A stretch of DNA of 64,000 nt from Mortierella alpina. Taxonomy: Eukaryota > Mortierellomycota > Mortierellomycetes > Mortierellales > Mortierellaceae. The notes under the pieces are model-generated. The model saw only the letters and a program-made list of their open reading frames with translations, was not told the DNA's origin and made no database searches. How positions within the stretch are numbered: position 1 is the stretch's first letter; every line of letters begins with the position of its first letter. Location: NCBI GenBank assembly GCA_029449245.1, contig JANATF010000009.1, forward strand, positions 1,550,001 through 1,614,000, given 5' to 3'. Positions 33,001 to 42,100 of this stretch are shown piece by piece. A program made the translations under genes and the position numbers.

Positions 33001-35286
33001 GTTGCGATAGTCTTGTCCGAGGTAGTTGCTCCTACAGCTGATAATCATCTTGGTGTTTGGTTGGCCTTCCTGGTTGAGTTTGTTAACTGTGTGCAAGTTG
33101 ATTCTCAATTGGGTTTCGTCGTAGCCATCGCAAATAAGGGCCATCGGTCGATGGTCCTTCAGCTCCTTGATCTTTGCCTCCGAGAACCTGTGGGTCCGCA
33201 ACTGTTCACCAATGATGTCCCGATAGTTCTCAGCAACGGCTGGTAGATTGATAAACAGCGGTATGGGGCCGCCGACTGTGTATTCCTTCCATAGAGTATT
33301 TTCAAGATGTCTGTTGAATGTCGATTTTCCCGCTCCAGAATCTCCTAGCACCAGTAGCACTTGTTTGTCGCCGCCCAAGAACTCGCTAACCAGATCCATG
33401 AGCGGTTTTGTTTCTTTGTCAGACGCTTGAAGACTAGCCTTGGCTAGAGGGGGGATGTACACCCTTTGATCATGACTCCGAAGTCGCTGAGCTTTGAGTA
33501 AATTCAGATCGAGCTCGACAAAAGGGATCTCTTGGACGCGAGCAAGCAAGGGTGACACCACAGGCACCGGCAATTGAGATCTCAACGGATAGCGCTTGGC
33601 AGACTTGAGAGCTTCAGTCTCGCCATTGGCTTGCTGCATGATTGCGGCTGGCATGAAGATTGATTGTTTGGGGTCTTCAGAAACGCTATGGAGGATTGTC
33701 AAGATCCATGTCTTCACGCTGGCATCTCGCCCCCAGTCTGGATCATTGGTGTAGAGTTCAACCAAAAATTCGACAGCTTCGCGGCGGATGATCTGCTCCC
33801 AAGTAGAATCCACTGCAATCTCTCCGAGTAACTGGCATATCCCCCACTGGAACTCGGGACTCTGTCGACAAGCAGCCTCCATGACAACCGTCTTGAAATC
33901 AGCCAGCCTTCCCGCTTGAACAAAGGCGTTGGCTCCGACAATAGCTGGATACCACGCTCTCTTGTTTCCAGAGCTGACTCCTTCTTTGATGGCCTCAAAC
34001 ACTCCTTTGCCACTGTCAATCAGCGATCGCGCGCCTTCAATTGTTGATTTTGCGATCCCGACAGTCTCAACGATGGTCTTTTGGAGTTGACTCAGACCCT
34101 CAAGAAACCCGCTCAGATCCAGATTGAGGATTCCTGAGATGCTGACAAGGCTCTCAGCAACGTTTCCAGAATGACGCAGGGCAGCCCGAAGAATAGTCTC
34201 GTTGTCTGGAACATACTGGAGTGCCTGGAATGCATACGATGCCTGGTACATCAGAAACGGATCCGAGCTCCCTCGCAGGCTGCTCAACACTTCACCCAAT
34301 GGCTCGTGCTGCTCAACTCGGTCAAGATCCTTGACCTCGTGCTTGGCCATGACATCCAGCAGTCGCGAGATTGCCAAGGTGAGAGGATACGGGTGGCTGG
34401 TCGATTGCTGGTTTGTTTGTTGCAGACGTATCCTGAGAGTGCTCAAGATCTTTATCAAATCATCGGCAACAAGATACCCCTCAGACGCACATTGGACTAG
34501 CTGGATGAGGCCATCGAGCAGATCGACATCCTGAATGGTGGCCTTTTCAAACTCGTTGATGAAGCAATTGAGCAGCTTGCGGTAGTGCTCGTAATCAAGG
34601 ACGGGCCCAAGGAGAACGATCTCGCTGATAGCGGCAGATCCCTTGACTGCATCCTTTACAAACTCCTCAACCATGCGTTCGAGCAGCCAGCGGACATAGC
34701 TCTGTTCAATAGGATTTTGCTCAATAGCCTTGTCCCAATCACGATTCGCATCATTGGTGGGTGTATCCTGCGGGACTTCCTTTATCTGGAGGCGGTTGAT
34801 TTCAAGGCTGGATTCCTCAGATGGAGACACGGCTGTAATCTTTGGTAGAAGGTTGCTACACAAGGCGAGCTGAGGAGTATTGTCGATGCGTGCACCAAAC
34901 TTTGGCACTGCAGTGTTGACAGCTGGCCTGGCGATATTCATGGAGAAGATATCCAAGCGAACCCTCGTCTTTTCGGTCGTACGTCGAATCACTGCTTCGG
35001 ACCTGCTGACAGCAACGCTTGAATGGGTACTGCTATGCTGGTCATTGCCAACCTTGATGCTGACAGAATTGGTGTGGTGGATCTCAGCCTCGGGTCGAGT
35101 AGCCAAAAGGTTGGCGTGAACCTCAGGTTTATCAGATCGAAAGATATGGTTGATCTTGCTGAGGATCTTGTCTCGCTTCCTCAGGTGCTGAGACGAGACT
35201 GATTTGTTTTCGCCATGTTCATCGTGCTCCAGTACAGCGGTCTTTGATTTGTTGGCCATGATTGGCTTTTCTGTATCATTGTGCAT
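30016..35286 (-). CDS. NACHT-pentapeptide-WD40 NLR-like protein
   Basis: Single exon, 1756 aa (an alternative ATG at 35259 has a good context). Order: a disordered N-terminus; a helical, armadillo-like region (about residues 190-560); a NACHT NTPase with Walker A GDSGAGKST (about 650) and Walker B ALICDGYDE (about 719); a helical linker; a short pentapeptide-repeat stretch (about 1062-1119, ADLSG, ANLSD, ADLSD); then 14 WD40 blades (about 1128-1735). The inner blades are near identical around SPSGQQIASGS and DNTVRLWDAQTG and differ mainly in the few residues between them. This is the domain plan of fungal NOD-like receptors, in which ligand sensing by repeats triggers NTPase-driven assembly; the ligand is unknown. 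Tails of two relatives lie at 36100-36410 and 47850-48150. Confidence 0.9.
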   Translation of the reverse strand: MHNDTEKPIMANKSKTAVLEHDEHGENKSVSSQHLRKRDKILSKINHIFRSDKPEVHANLLATRPEAEIHHTNSVSIKVGNDQHSSTHSSVAVSRSEAVIRRTTEKTRVRLDIFSMNIARPAVNTAVPKFGARIDNTPQLALCSNLLPKITAVSPSEESSLEINRLQIKEVPQDTPTNDANRDWDKAIEQNPIEQSYVRWLLERMVEEFVKDAVKGSAAISEIVLLGPVLDYEHYRKLLNCFINEFEKATIQDVDLLDGLIQLVQCASEGYLVADDLIKILSTLRIRLQQTNQQSTSHPYPLTLAISRLLDVMAKHEVKDLDRVEQHEPLGEVLSSLRGSSDPFLMYQASYAFQALQYVPDNETILRAALRHSGNVAESLVSISGILNLDLSGFLEGLSQLQKTIVETVGIAKSTIEGARSLIDSGKGVFEAIKEGVSSGNKRAWYPAIVGANAFVQAGRLADFKTVVMEAACRQSPEFQWGICQLLGEIAVDSTWEQIIRREAVEFLVELYTNDPDWGRDASVKTWILTILHSVSEDPKQSIFMPAAIMQQANGETEALKSAKRYPLRSQLPVPVVSPLLARVQEIPFVELDLNLLKAQRLRSHDQRVYIPPLAKASLQASDKETKPLMDLVSEFLGGDKQVLLVLGDSGAGKSTFNRHLENTLWKEYTVGGPIPLFINLPAVAENYRDIIGEQLRTHRFSEAKIKELKDHRPMALICDGYDETQLRINLHTVNKLNQEGQPNTKMIISCRSNYLGQDYRNQFQPQTDRYSGTAAIWYTEAAIVPFSSGQIEDYVDQFVRDPEVHKLMGKSRVWSTEVYMSTLRSIPNMMELVKNPFLLSLSLRALPLVVKDAVDLSKVKVTRLTLYNSFTDQWLDNNKCRLQYISLSVEATNALQELLEEGFALSAIEFLKRLAAAIFKEQGGNPVVQYTPISDKGTWKVKFFGAECSTVLLRESSPLSRAGVQHRFMHRSLLEYFYSRHIFESSAARTLNLEGEQHLANHPLGQTNLVKESSIIDFLAEYVQSDLAFKQQLHRIIELSKTDTSSSQAAANAITILVRAGVTFNGFDLRGIQIPGADLSGGEFDSAQLQGANLSDTNLRSIWMRQADLSDALMAGAQFGEWPFLNEEHAVQTCAYSPDGATLAVGLSDSTINLYKTATWEKTCTLIGHASWVWSVVFSPRGQQIAAGSYDNTVRLWDAHTGTVEFILSGHTSTVRSAVFSPSGQQIASGSDDMTVRLWDAQTGAAGATFSGHTSIVRSVVFSPSGHQIASGSYDNTVRLWNVQTGTVEAILSGHSSIVTSVAFSPSGQQIASGSIDRTVRLWDAQTDTAGVILIAHTSAVMTVVFSPSGQQIASGCDDNTVRLWDAQTGAAEAILSGHTSTVWGVVFSPSGQQIASCSDDNTVRLWDAQTDAVGVIPNGHTGWVRSVVFSPSGHQIASGSSDNTLRLWDAQTGVVKAVLKGHIGGISSVVFSPSGQQIASGSSDNTVRLWDAQTGAAGAILSGHTSIVTSVVFSPCGQQIASGGYDNTVRLWDVQTGVTSTILHGHTSAVMSVVFSPSGQQIASGYDDNTVRLWDAQTGAAEAILNGHTSIVTSVVFSPCGQQIASGSYDYTVRIWDAQAGTAGAILRGHILAVMSVVFSPSGQQIASGSDDNTVRLWDRESGCCLTVVKGFHGTITSIDWIANGGEIYFATSCCDKSVRVWKVTGESHFVCLQWSSGHDRLNVSDIQISNVKGLSRMNMKLLEQRGALGNSLS
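30300..31790 (-). repeat. 126-bp tandem repeats encoding WD40 blades
   Basis: About twelve consecutive units with a period near 126 bp (42 codons), each with the same framework and a short variable part. Near-identity at DNA level implies recent amplification or gene conversion within the NLR-like gene. Confidence 0.85.
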
Positions 35287-36099
35287 CGAGAGAGAAGAAA
35301 TTCAATGAGCAATTGCTCCAAGGGGACCAACTCAGGATCAAGCAAGGCTATCTGCTGCCCCTGTTACATGCTCGCACCTTCAGTGGTTGTCAAGGTATCT
35401 GGAGAAGAGGCACGGCTATCCACTTTTCGGAAAAGGCTGCAAGGACACAGTGAACGGGTTATGAAGGACAACAGTCGTTATAAACACTTATTAGAAAGTG
35501 ATTTCCTCCGTATCTATGATCTTTTGAATACGATGATGGGTACCTGAGATATGTTCTTGATTGCTGGCTTTGGTCGGACGAGAAGCAGTCTGTGGCAGGC
35601 AGGAACTGTTGAATCTCTCGACACGAGAGCCTAAGAATGGTTGAGGGACACAGGTGTGTGGATGTGGGAGTTAAATAAGTTGTGTGATATGGAGGAAGAA
35701 AGCAATGCTGACGAAAGGAGTGTGGGAACGATGGCTGAATGTAAGCGCCATTTGAACATGTCCCCTTCGCCCTTGTGTAACTTAGTGGCGTCGCTCTCAG
35801 TGACCAAAAAGCGAGGAGCACTGCCACGACCAATTTGAGAAAGCAGGACGAGGCCACCGAGGATGTATATACAATCTGCATGAAACCTTCTCACCTATAA
35901 CCTGTCGATCATCCGACGCTTTTCACAACTCGACTCCAACACAAGAACCCGACCTCCCCATCTTCTTTTCTATATTCACCCGTTACGGCTACACAAGAGA
36001 TCCAACATCGACACCAAGCATTCAGCCTTGCCCTCGTTCTCGTAATGTATATCCTCGGTGCTATCCCCATCGCTGTTCACGACAGCCACGATGTTGATC

Positions 36100-36410
36100 A
36101 AAGGCTCACTGAAGAAAATTCATGATTTCATATTTATTGGCCTGCCTTCACAGAAAAGTACTGCCAGTCAGCATGAGGTGCACTTTCTAGCACAATGGGT
36201 TTCCCAAAGTCCCGCGTTGTTCCAAGAGCTTCATATTCATCCTGCTTAAGCCCTGGACATTTGAAATTTGAGTGTCCGACACGTTAAGTTGGTTGTGCCC
36301 TGAGTTCCACTGTAAGCAAACAAAATGACTTTCTCCTGTCATTTTCCATAGGCAAACAGATGTCTCGTAGTTGCCGGTTGCAAATTAACTGTCGTTTCCA
36401 TTTGCGACTC
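36100..36410 (-). pseudogene. Truncated tail of an NLR-like WD40 gene (copy A)
   Basis: Matches the last about 200 bp of the NLR-like gene at 30016 (same codons around the final CQWSSG and IQISNVKGLSRM segments), but the upstream blades are missing and the frame is broken. A second such tail lies at 47850-48150. Confidence 0.75.
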
Positions 36411-36717
36411 GGCAAGGCAGCAAGGCATGGCAGCAAGGCTCTGAGTGCATAGCGTTACGGGACTTAAAAGGGACACGATGAAGAACTTGTATTAGTTTAC
36501 CTGTAGACAGAAGACTGAGAGACAGATGGATGTTCCAGATGTCGGTATCCCAGGTGGCGTTGTACCAGGAAGTGCAGTACCAGTACCAGGTAGTGATGGC
36601 CAAGGCGACGGTGTTCGAGTACAAGCTGCACAAGCCAATGCTAACAAGGCTGCAACAGGGGTGTCGCAGTGTCTTCACGTACGTGTGACAGCACACCCAA
36701 TCCCTGGGAAGCACACA

Positions 36718-36747
36718 CCCGTGGCTAACGCCACGGGCATCTCTAGT
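36718..36747 (+). mobile_element. Helitron-like 3' terminus
   Basis: A perfect 8-bp stem (CCCGTGGC, loop TAAC, GCCACGGG; 36718-36737) is followed after five bases by CTAGT (36743-36747) and then T. A hairpin just upstream of terminal CTRRT is the hallmark of Helitron 3' ends. The surrounding insert (about 36465-36747) is absent from repeat B. The 5' end was not identified and no Rep/helicase gene is present, so this would be a short non-autonomous copy. Confidence 0.55.
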
Positions 36748-36843
36748 TAGAGTATAAAAATGACGATTAAAAGATTTATTACAAAAGTACTTTGGAAAGG
36801 GAGCTTTTGTGTGGATGTTATGTATCGAAATAATTGGTGCTAT

Positions 36844-37113
36844 TCAGCAGCTTCCTTCCCAATGGTGGTCGCTGCCACAATCACATTTATTTCCTGGACA
36901 ATAATTGTTGCAGGCAACACCAAATCCAGGACCAGTCCAACAGTGCATTCCATTGTTCTGCATTTCGGCCATGAAAAGGCTTCGTGCGTTAGCACACTTA
37001 CAGTTATATCCCACCCACTGTTCGTTACATTCAGCATTATGCCAACAAGTCGGGTCTGCGGCAAAGCAGTGTGTGAGGCATATGATCACACCAATAGCGG
37101 CAAGTATTTTCAT
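36844..37113 (-). CDS. Small secreted cysteine-rich protein
   Basis: 89 aa from ATG 37113. The start MKILAAIGVIICLTHCFA is a typical signal peptide; the mature part of about 71 residues has ten cysteines (WVGYNCKCANA, CWTGPGFGVAC, YCPGNKCDC), enough for five disulfides. The frame stays open upstream to 37242, but that extension lacks a signal sequence, so the internal ATG is preferred. No family recognised; such proteins in fungi include antimicrobial peptides and effectors, and no choice can be made here. A TATA-like CATAAAAGG lies near 37617. A broken paralogue is at 48803-48978. Confidence 0.7.
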   Translation of the reverse strand: MKILAAIGVIICLTHCFAADPTCWHNAECNEQWVGYNCKCANARSLFMAEMQNNGMHCWTGPGFGVACNNYCPGNKCDCGSDHHWEGSC

Positions 37114-37743
37114 TATGGCTGCGGTTCCTCGTTGTAGTTTTGTCAACAGTGAGAGTTCTGTGGACTTCAAGTGATAACCCAGCAAAGATTCTTGTAGTGC
37201 GTTCAGAGCGTTGTTGACAGGATCAAGGGGATGGAAGATCAAGATGATCCGGGATAACGACTAGGGCCAGGCTGTTGGTTTTGTTGAGAGTTGCTATTGA
37301 TATCAAGTTTTGTGCTTTAATGGTGGACATATTAATAGCAACATTGGTCAAATTTACACAATGTCGCTAACCCTAAAATTCTCATTGCGAAGATCTTTCT
37401 TCGTTTGGCCTTACGTGAATCTGGTCAGATACGTGCGTGGGTTATACAGATCTTGTGAGCGTTGCCCTGAGAACTGTTGATAGTGGCAGTGGGACTATTG
37501 TGAGAGTTTGCTGGTTGCGATGGGACCTGTAGTAGTATGTGAAATGCCGGAGTGATAGGATTGAGGCTGAAGAGATATGTCTCGGTGCAAAACATTTGGT
37601 GGGTACGGCTCCTTTTATGCATCAAGAAGAGCTGGACATGCACAGAGAAGACAAATCATAGAGATACTATTTAGGTCAGGGACACTGAGAAGTGAAAGAA
37701 TGCCAAGATTCGGAGGGATGCCAAAGAACATCAAAGGAGTGGG

Positions 37744-38060
37744 AAAGAATAAAAGAAAGAAGAAGAGGGGTTCCAAAAAGACCAAGGGATTGGAGAGAGA
37801 AAGAAAAAAGGGAGACGCCAAAAGGATCAAGGGGATGCGGAAAGAATCGAATAAAAAACAAGAGGGGTTGCAAAAAGTCCACGGGAGTGGAGAGAGAAAG
37901 ACGAAAGTAGGACGCCAAAAGGATCAAGGGGATGCGGAAAGAATCGAGGAAAAAACAGAAGGAGTCGCAAAAAGACCACGGGAGTGGAGAGAGAAAGAAG
38001 AAAGTGGGACGCCGAAAGGTTCAAATGAATGTGGAAAGAATAAAAGAAAAAACAGGGGTG
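37744..38060. repeat. About 97-bp tandem repeats, purine-rich
   Basis: Just over three units; the marker AAAGAATNNA recurs at 37744, 37840, 37938 and 38035 (periods 96, 98, 97). The units are AG-rich on the plus strand and give Lys-rich open frames (such as 37577-38080) with no other coding sign. A single related unit lies at 49240-49310. Confidence 0.8.
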
Positions 38061-38470
38061 TGTTGTATAATACATGGTAGAGCAACCTGTGAAGACTCTT
38101 GATAACTGTTCACTCTCGTAGGCCAGTTCACGAACACCCCCGGGGTATCCGTCATAGCAGGGCAGGGAGGGTGGCAGACAAAAGGACGTTTGCTAGTATG
38201 TGTTTATGCCGCTTCGATTATGAAATACTCTTACGACAGAAGTAGGTCACACATACGGACATGGCACCGTAGACAATGATTGAAACTTGATGAGCCTTTC
38301 TGCTCGCTGAGAGTCGCGATTCCTGACCAAAAAAAGGACCGCTGGTCCGAAATTGGAGGCGGTCGGTCCTACGGCGCGAGAAAATTGTTGTAACCGCGGC
38401 GCGCCGAGGACCGGTTTGAATCCCTACTCGGAAGCATTCGTCAGGTAAATCGGCACGTTTGAAATAAGAT

Positions 38471-38594
38471 TCCTCTCGTACTAAGTTCAAGTACTATTGC
38501 AACAACATTTCATCGGCAGGGTAAAACTAACTAACCTGTCTCACGACGGTCTACACCCAGCTCACGGTAAGTGGGTGAACAATCCAACGCTTAC
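38471..38594 (-). rRNA. Fragment of 25S/28S rRNA (sarcin-ricin loop region)
   Basis: Reverse complement reads TAAGCGTTGGATTGTTCACC, then GTGAGCTGGG, GACCGTCGTGAGACAGGTTAG, GAACTTAGTACGAGAGGA: the conserved segment of fungal large-subunit rRNA ending at the sarcin-ricin loop. It lacks the usual AATAGGGAA, has a TTAG duplication, and neither flank continues as rRNA. It is a dead 124-bp fragment, not a functional gene. Confidence 0.85.
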
Positions 38595-39176
38595 TCGTCG
38601 CGATACACGGTTGGCTGCCTACGTCAGGTTGCATCCTTTCTTTATATTCTATAGAGTGCTCCCATGGGTACATCATCCACTCTTCGTCTAGTGACACCAC
38701 ATCAGGCTCTCGGTTTTGAATCGCATAAGCTACTTCTGATATAAGCCTGCCTACATTACTAGAGTATGTTACGATACTGTGTTCGCACCGCACTGCTGAA
38801 AATAAGTCGACAAGAAACGCCTTCTCCTGCTGATCCATTGACACTCCAGCATCTCTATCTGCCTCCCATCCTTTGTTAGATCTAGCCACATCCAAATAGT
38901 GAAATCGGAAATTGCTGTAGCCCTTGGCGGATTCGATGACTTTATCGTCGTCTGTCATAAGATAAACATTCGATACCCCAGTCTTGGCTCTATATCGATC
39001 AGTCTGCTCCATGTACAGTACTTCGAGAAGTTGATAAAAGGAGCCTCTATGATCTTGTCCAAGTGCCGTACATGCATGGAAATGCAAAGAGTTGGAACGG
39101 ATGATGTCTGCCTTATCAGCTGTCGCATCTCAAAGTTCGGCCGAATCGCGTAGTATGGTGTAGTATGACAGCCCAT
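38551..39176 (-). pseudogene. GT23-like fucosyltransferase, C-terminal half
   Basis: Contains ISMHVRHLDKIIEA (the HxRxxDK-type GDP-fucose motif of alpha-1,6-fucosyltransferases), YLMTDDDKVIESA and FLVDLFSAVRCEHSIVTYSSNVGRL, the usual order in the NodZ/FUT8 family. Continues the N-terminal half at 45150-45947; the pair is split by about 6 kb holding a Fanzor-like gene on the opposite strand. The last 15 codons (TSKRWIVHPLTVSWV) and the stop are read from the 25S rRNA fragment, so the native C-terminus is lost or replaced. Confidence 0.7.
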
Positions 39177-42100
39177 AGTCGCCCACCGCGTACGTGAAAC
39201 GCAACTCTACCCAACGCCTTTCTCCTTTCCACGACGAAGATAGTCCAAGGACGATCCTCTGCTGTTCAGGCCCTCACTCTCCGATTCTTTCTAGCCCTCA
39301 TCGTTGCTGAGTTACATCCCTGTAAAGATCACCTCATTTCACGCCATCTCGACACTTAGCAAGCGCATCGAAAAACGCATCCCCTCACTCTCCTGAGAAG
39401 CCTGGTTTACTTAGTACAAGTGAAAGCGTTTTTCTCACAGCAGCGTAGTTTCATGGGTCCACGCTAATTCTCATTTCGCATCACCCTCTGAATCTCACTT
39501 TTTTCATAGCAATCAATGAAAACGCATCCCCAGGTCTTGTTCAGCGACACCGCTTTGCCTGAGCCAGGAGCAAGCGCTGGCCCCGTAACCTGTTTTTCAG
39601 GGGAGGCATTCCTTTACGTCTGAGTCAAGAAACACGATCCCCTTTGGTACCTTCAATTCAAATTTGACCTCTCAGTCTTTTTTGACATTAGCGCATAGAA
39701 AACTTCAATAAAACGCTGTATGCGACGAAAGGGCATGTCCAGTCCTTGAAGGTCGCGAAAGCGGGCGTCGTAGTCAATCGGTCTCCAGCAAAGGCGCCCT
39801 AAACACTGGCTGGCGTGTTACATGACGCGGTCTTCAGGGGAATAAACTCAAAGCTGCCCTTAAATGATTTGAGTATATTAATATACCATTTTTTGTCCTG
39901 CGCGCTCTCTTTCATCCACCCCATCCGCCACCAATCTTTAGAAATGGATATATCGCCAGACCTCGCGCCGCCAGACCCACCTCCGTTACGCCCATGCGGG
40001 CCCGTCGTCCTCGACGACCCGGAGTGGATGAGAAGTGTTCCTACATATTATACCAAAGACGAAGACCTTGCAGTTCGTTTACTCGCAGTTTGCCGCCAGC
40101 CTTCTTGCATCGCCCACAATGAGAATCAAAGGAAAACGCTACAAGGTCTTCTAGACCATGGAGTCGTCGTGGATTGCGAATCCCAGGGCCTTGCACGCTA
40201 TATCGCGGACACTTTGCTCAATTACAACATCAGATCCCAAGCGTCGCCTCCTCCTCCTTCTCCTCCTCAATTCCACCTAGTACTTGGCCCTGGAGAAAGT
40301 ATCGCCATAGACCCCCGCAGTCGACTCATTCTCTGGCACCTCTCAAGGAGACTCAATATTACGATCGTCTTGGTTTCGACTCGAGCAAGGCCTCATGTGT
40401 TTACACCAGAACATCCCCATGCCGTTATCGGTTTCCTTCATCGCATCGACTCTTACCACTCAACAAGTGAGTTCCTGGTGTTGAACAAGGCTCATACCCC
40501 TCCGCTTAACAGAATGATTGTGGACTCTCCGCCCGCCCCGGTCCAGAGTCACCCAGCGGCCACGGCTCGAACAGAGGGAAGAAGGGCACCTCAAAGGAGA
40601 GAAGTGGGCAAGGATGCGTGCCGAGATGCTATCGAGTACGCCTGGTAAGTGAAGAGACTACTGGACAAAGGTATCACTATGAACGTACACCGATGTCTGA
40701 CTTTTGGCATGAATACAATAGCTCGGTGCGACTGAATCAGATCATTGCACCTGTCGCGGAAGGACTTTTGAAGAAGCAACCCCCAGCTGAGCAAACGATG
40801 GAGCAGGTGCAGGAGATGGAATTTCAGAGACTCTACGATGAGGAGGCTTCCAGAACTAGGTTGCCAAGAGGCACGGTTGAGATTGCTGCTGCCCGCCTAA
40901 AGTCAACTCACAGCCTCGACGATGCCTTTGATGCAAAGAGAGTTCTGGTTATTCAAAAAAACGATGCCAAAAACAACATTGAAATGTACAAAAGAGCCGT
41001 GGAGGACAGGTGCCGCTCTTTATGGGATACGGCAATGGTGGATGCCAGGAAAAAAGCGGATGAGGTTGCCGAGAAGAAGATTAAAAAAGCCAAAGGCAAA
41101 AAGAAGCTGCAGGAGGATCTTGAGCAGACCGGCAAGGGCGACGACAGGAACCATCCTGGCGATGATGATGAGAACAGTCTGGACGATGATGAGGAGAACG
41201 AGCTCGAGAAGGAGAAGGAGAACCTGCGGACCTGTACTGTGACCCTCAAGTCCATTCTTAGAGACGACCTTGCCCATATGCAGGATCAGATTGTGGAGAG
41301 TCTCGAGGACAAGCAGTGCGCCTTGACCGACGACATCGCAGAACTGTCGGCTCTGCTACAAAAGGCCATCCTATCGGTGAGTCACTAATAGCGCTCGCTC
41401 TCTATGCGCATCCTTTTATCCCCCATACAATGCTAACATTTTTACGGGCATACTAGATTGCGGCAGGAGATATGTACTGCGACAGCTGGGGAGCTGATCC
41501 AGAAGATTCTAGGATATTTGACGTAACGAATCTGCTACCGAATGGCTTCCAGTCGAGGGCCGACTATGTCACTCCACAGCTCGAAGTTGCCACCATCCCT
41601 GATGGCCTGCAAGATGCCATCGCGAGAGGAATGGAGGGTCGAGCTAGCGCTGACGACGACAAGGATTTGGCGCTAGTGCAATCCCAAGGGTTCCTGCAGT
41701 ACCTTCATGCGAGCTTTCTCGGTGTCCGAGGAACAAATGCGGCAAGCAAGCTCAAGCATCCGATATGGGAGCTCCTCGTACAGTCCATAGCGAGCCCAGA
41801 CTGTCAACTGCCGAAAGCTCCGGGTGGTCTGGCATACACTATTGCCGAAGCGATCCGAGAGCTCAATACGAGCTTCTGCAATATGTGGGAGGGAAGTATT
41901 TACACGAAATCGCTCGACTATCTGCTCCGGATTTTATTGCGCCTGCACTTGGCACCACATAGGGAGAAGAGGACCAGAGAACAGAAACAAAAGATGGCTG
42001 AAAAGAAGCAGGCTCAGGTTTCCCAGAGGATAGGGAGCGCTAAAGCGGCGAGAGCGCGCTGGAAGGCCAAAGGGAGGCTGCTTTTCGATGAGCTCTCGGA

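Larger units (their letters stand above)
35470..37770. repeat. Direct repeat A (about 2.3 kb)
   Basis: Aligns collinearly with 47230-49320 (B). Shared pieces in order: the segment with a short minus-strand frame starting MRRFHADCIYILGG (35631-35894 and 47308-47640), a plus-strand leader ending in ATGTATATCCTCGG, the NLR-like gene tail, the cysteine-rich secreted-protein gene, and the start of the purine-rich repeats. A carries an extra insert (about 36465-36747) with a Helitron-like end; B carries the knottin gene. Confidence 0.8.

Noticed and set aside
35631-35894. Short frame MRRFHADCIYILGG, repeated at 47308-47640
   Set aside because: Only about 45 residues are conserved, downstream sequence diverges in frame, and TATA-like sequence overlaps its start; better explained as part of the A/B repeat.
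37577-38080. Lys-rich 167-codon open frame on the plus strand
   Set aside because: It follows purine-rich 97-bp tandem repeats that stay open in several frames; no signal, domain or splice support.
38248-38290. 5S rRNA-like start (ACATACGGACATGGCACC)
   Set aside because: Only the first about 18 bases resemble 5S rRNA; the internal control region is absent.
38405-38430. tRNA-like T arm (GGTTTGAATCC)
   Set aside because: No acceptor stem, D arm or anticodon arm could be fitted upstream.
39944-40500. OTU-type cysteine protease domain at the N-terminus of the second Fanzor-like protein
   Set aside because: Strand pattern is only faintly similar and no convincing Cys/His pair in the right context was found.
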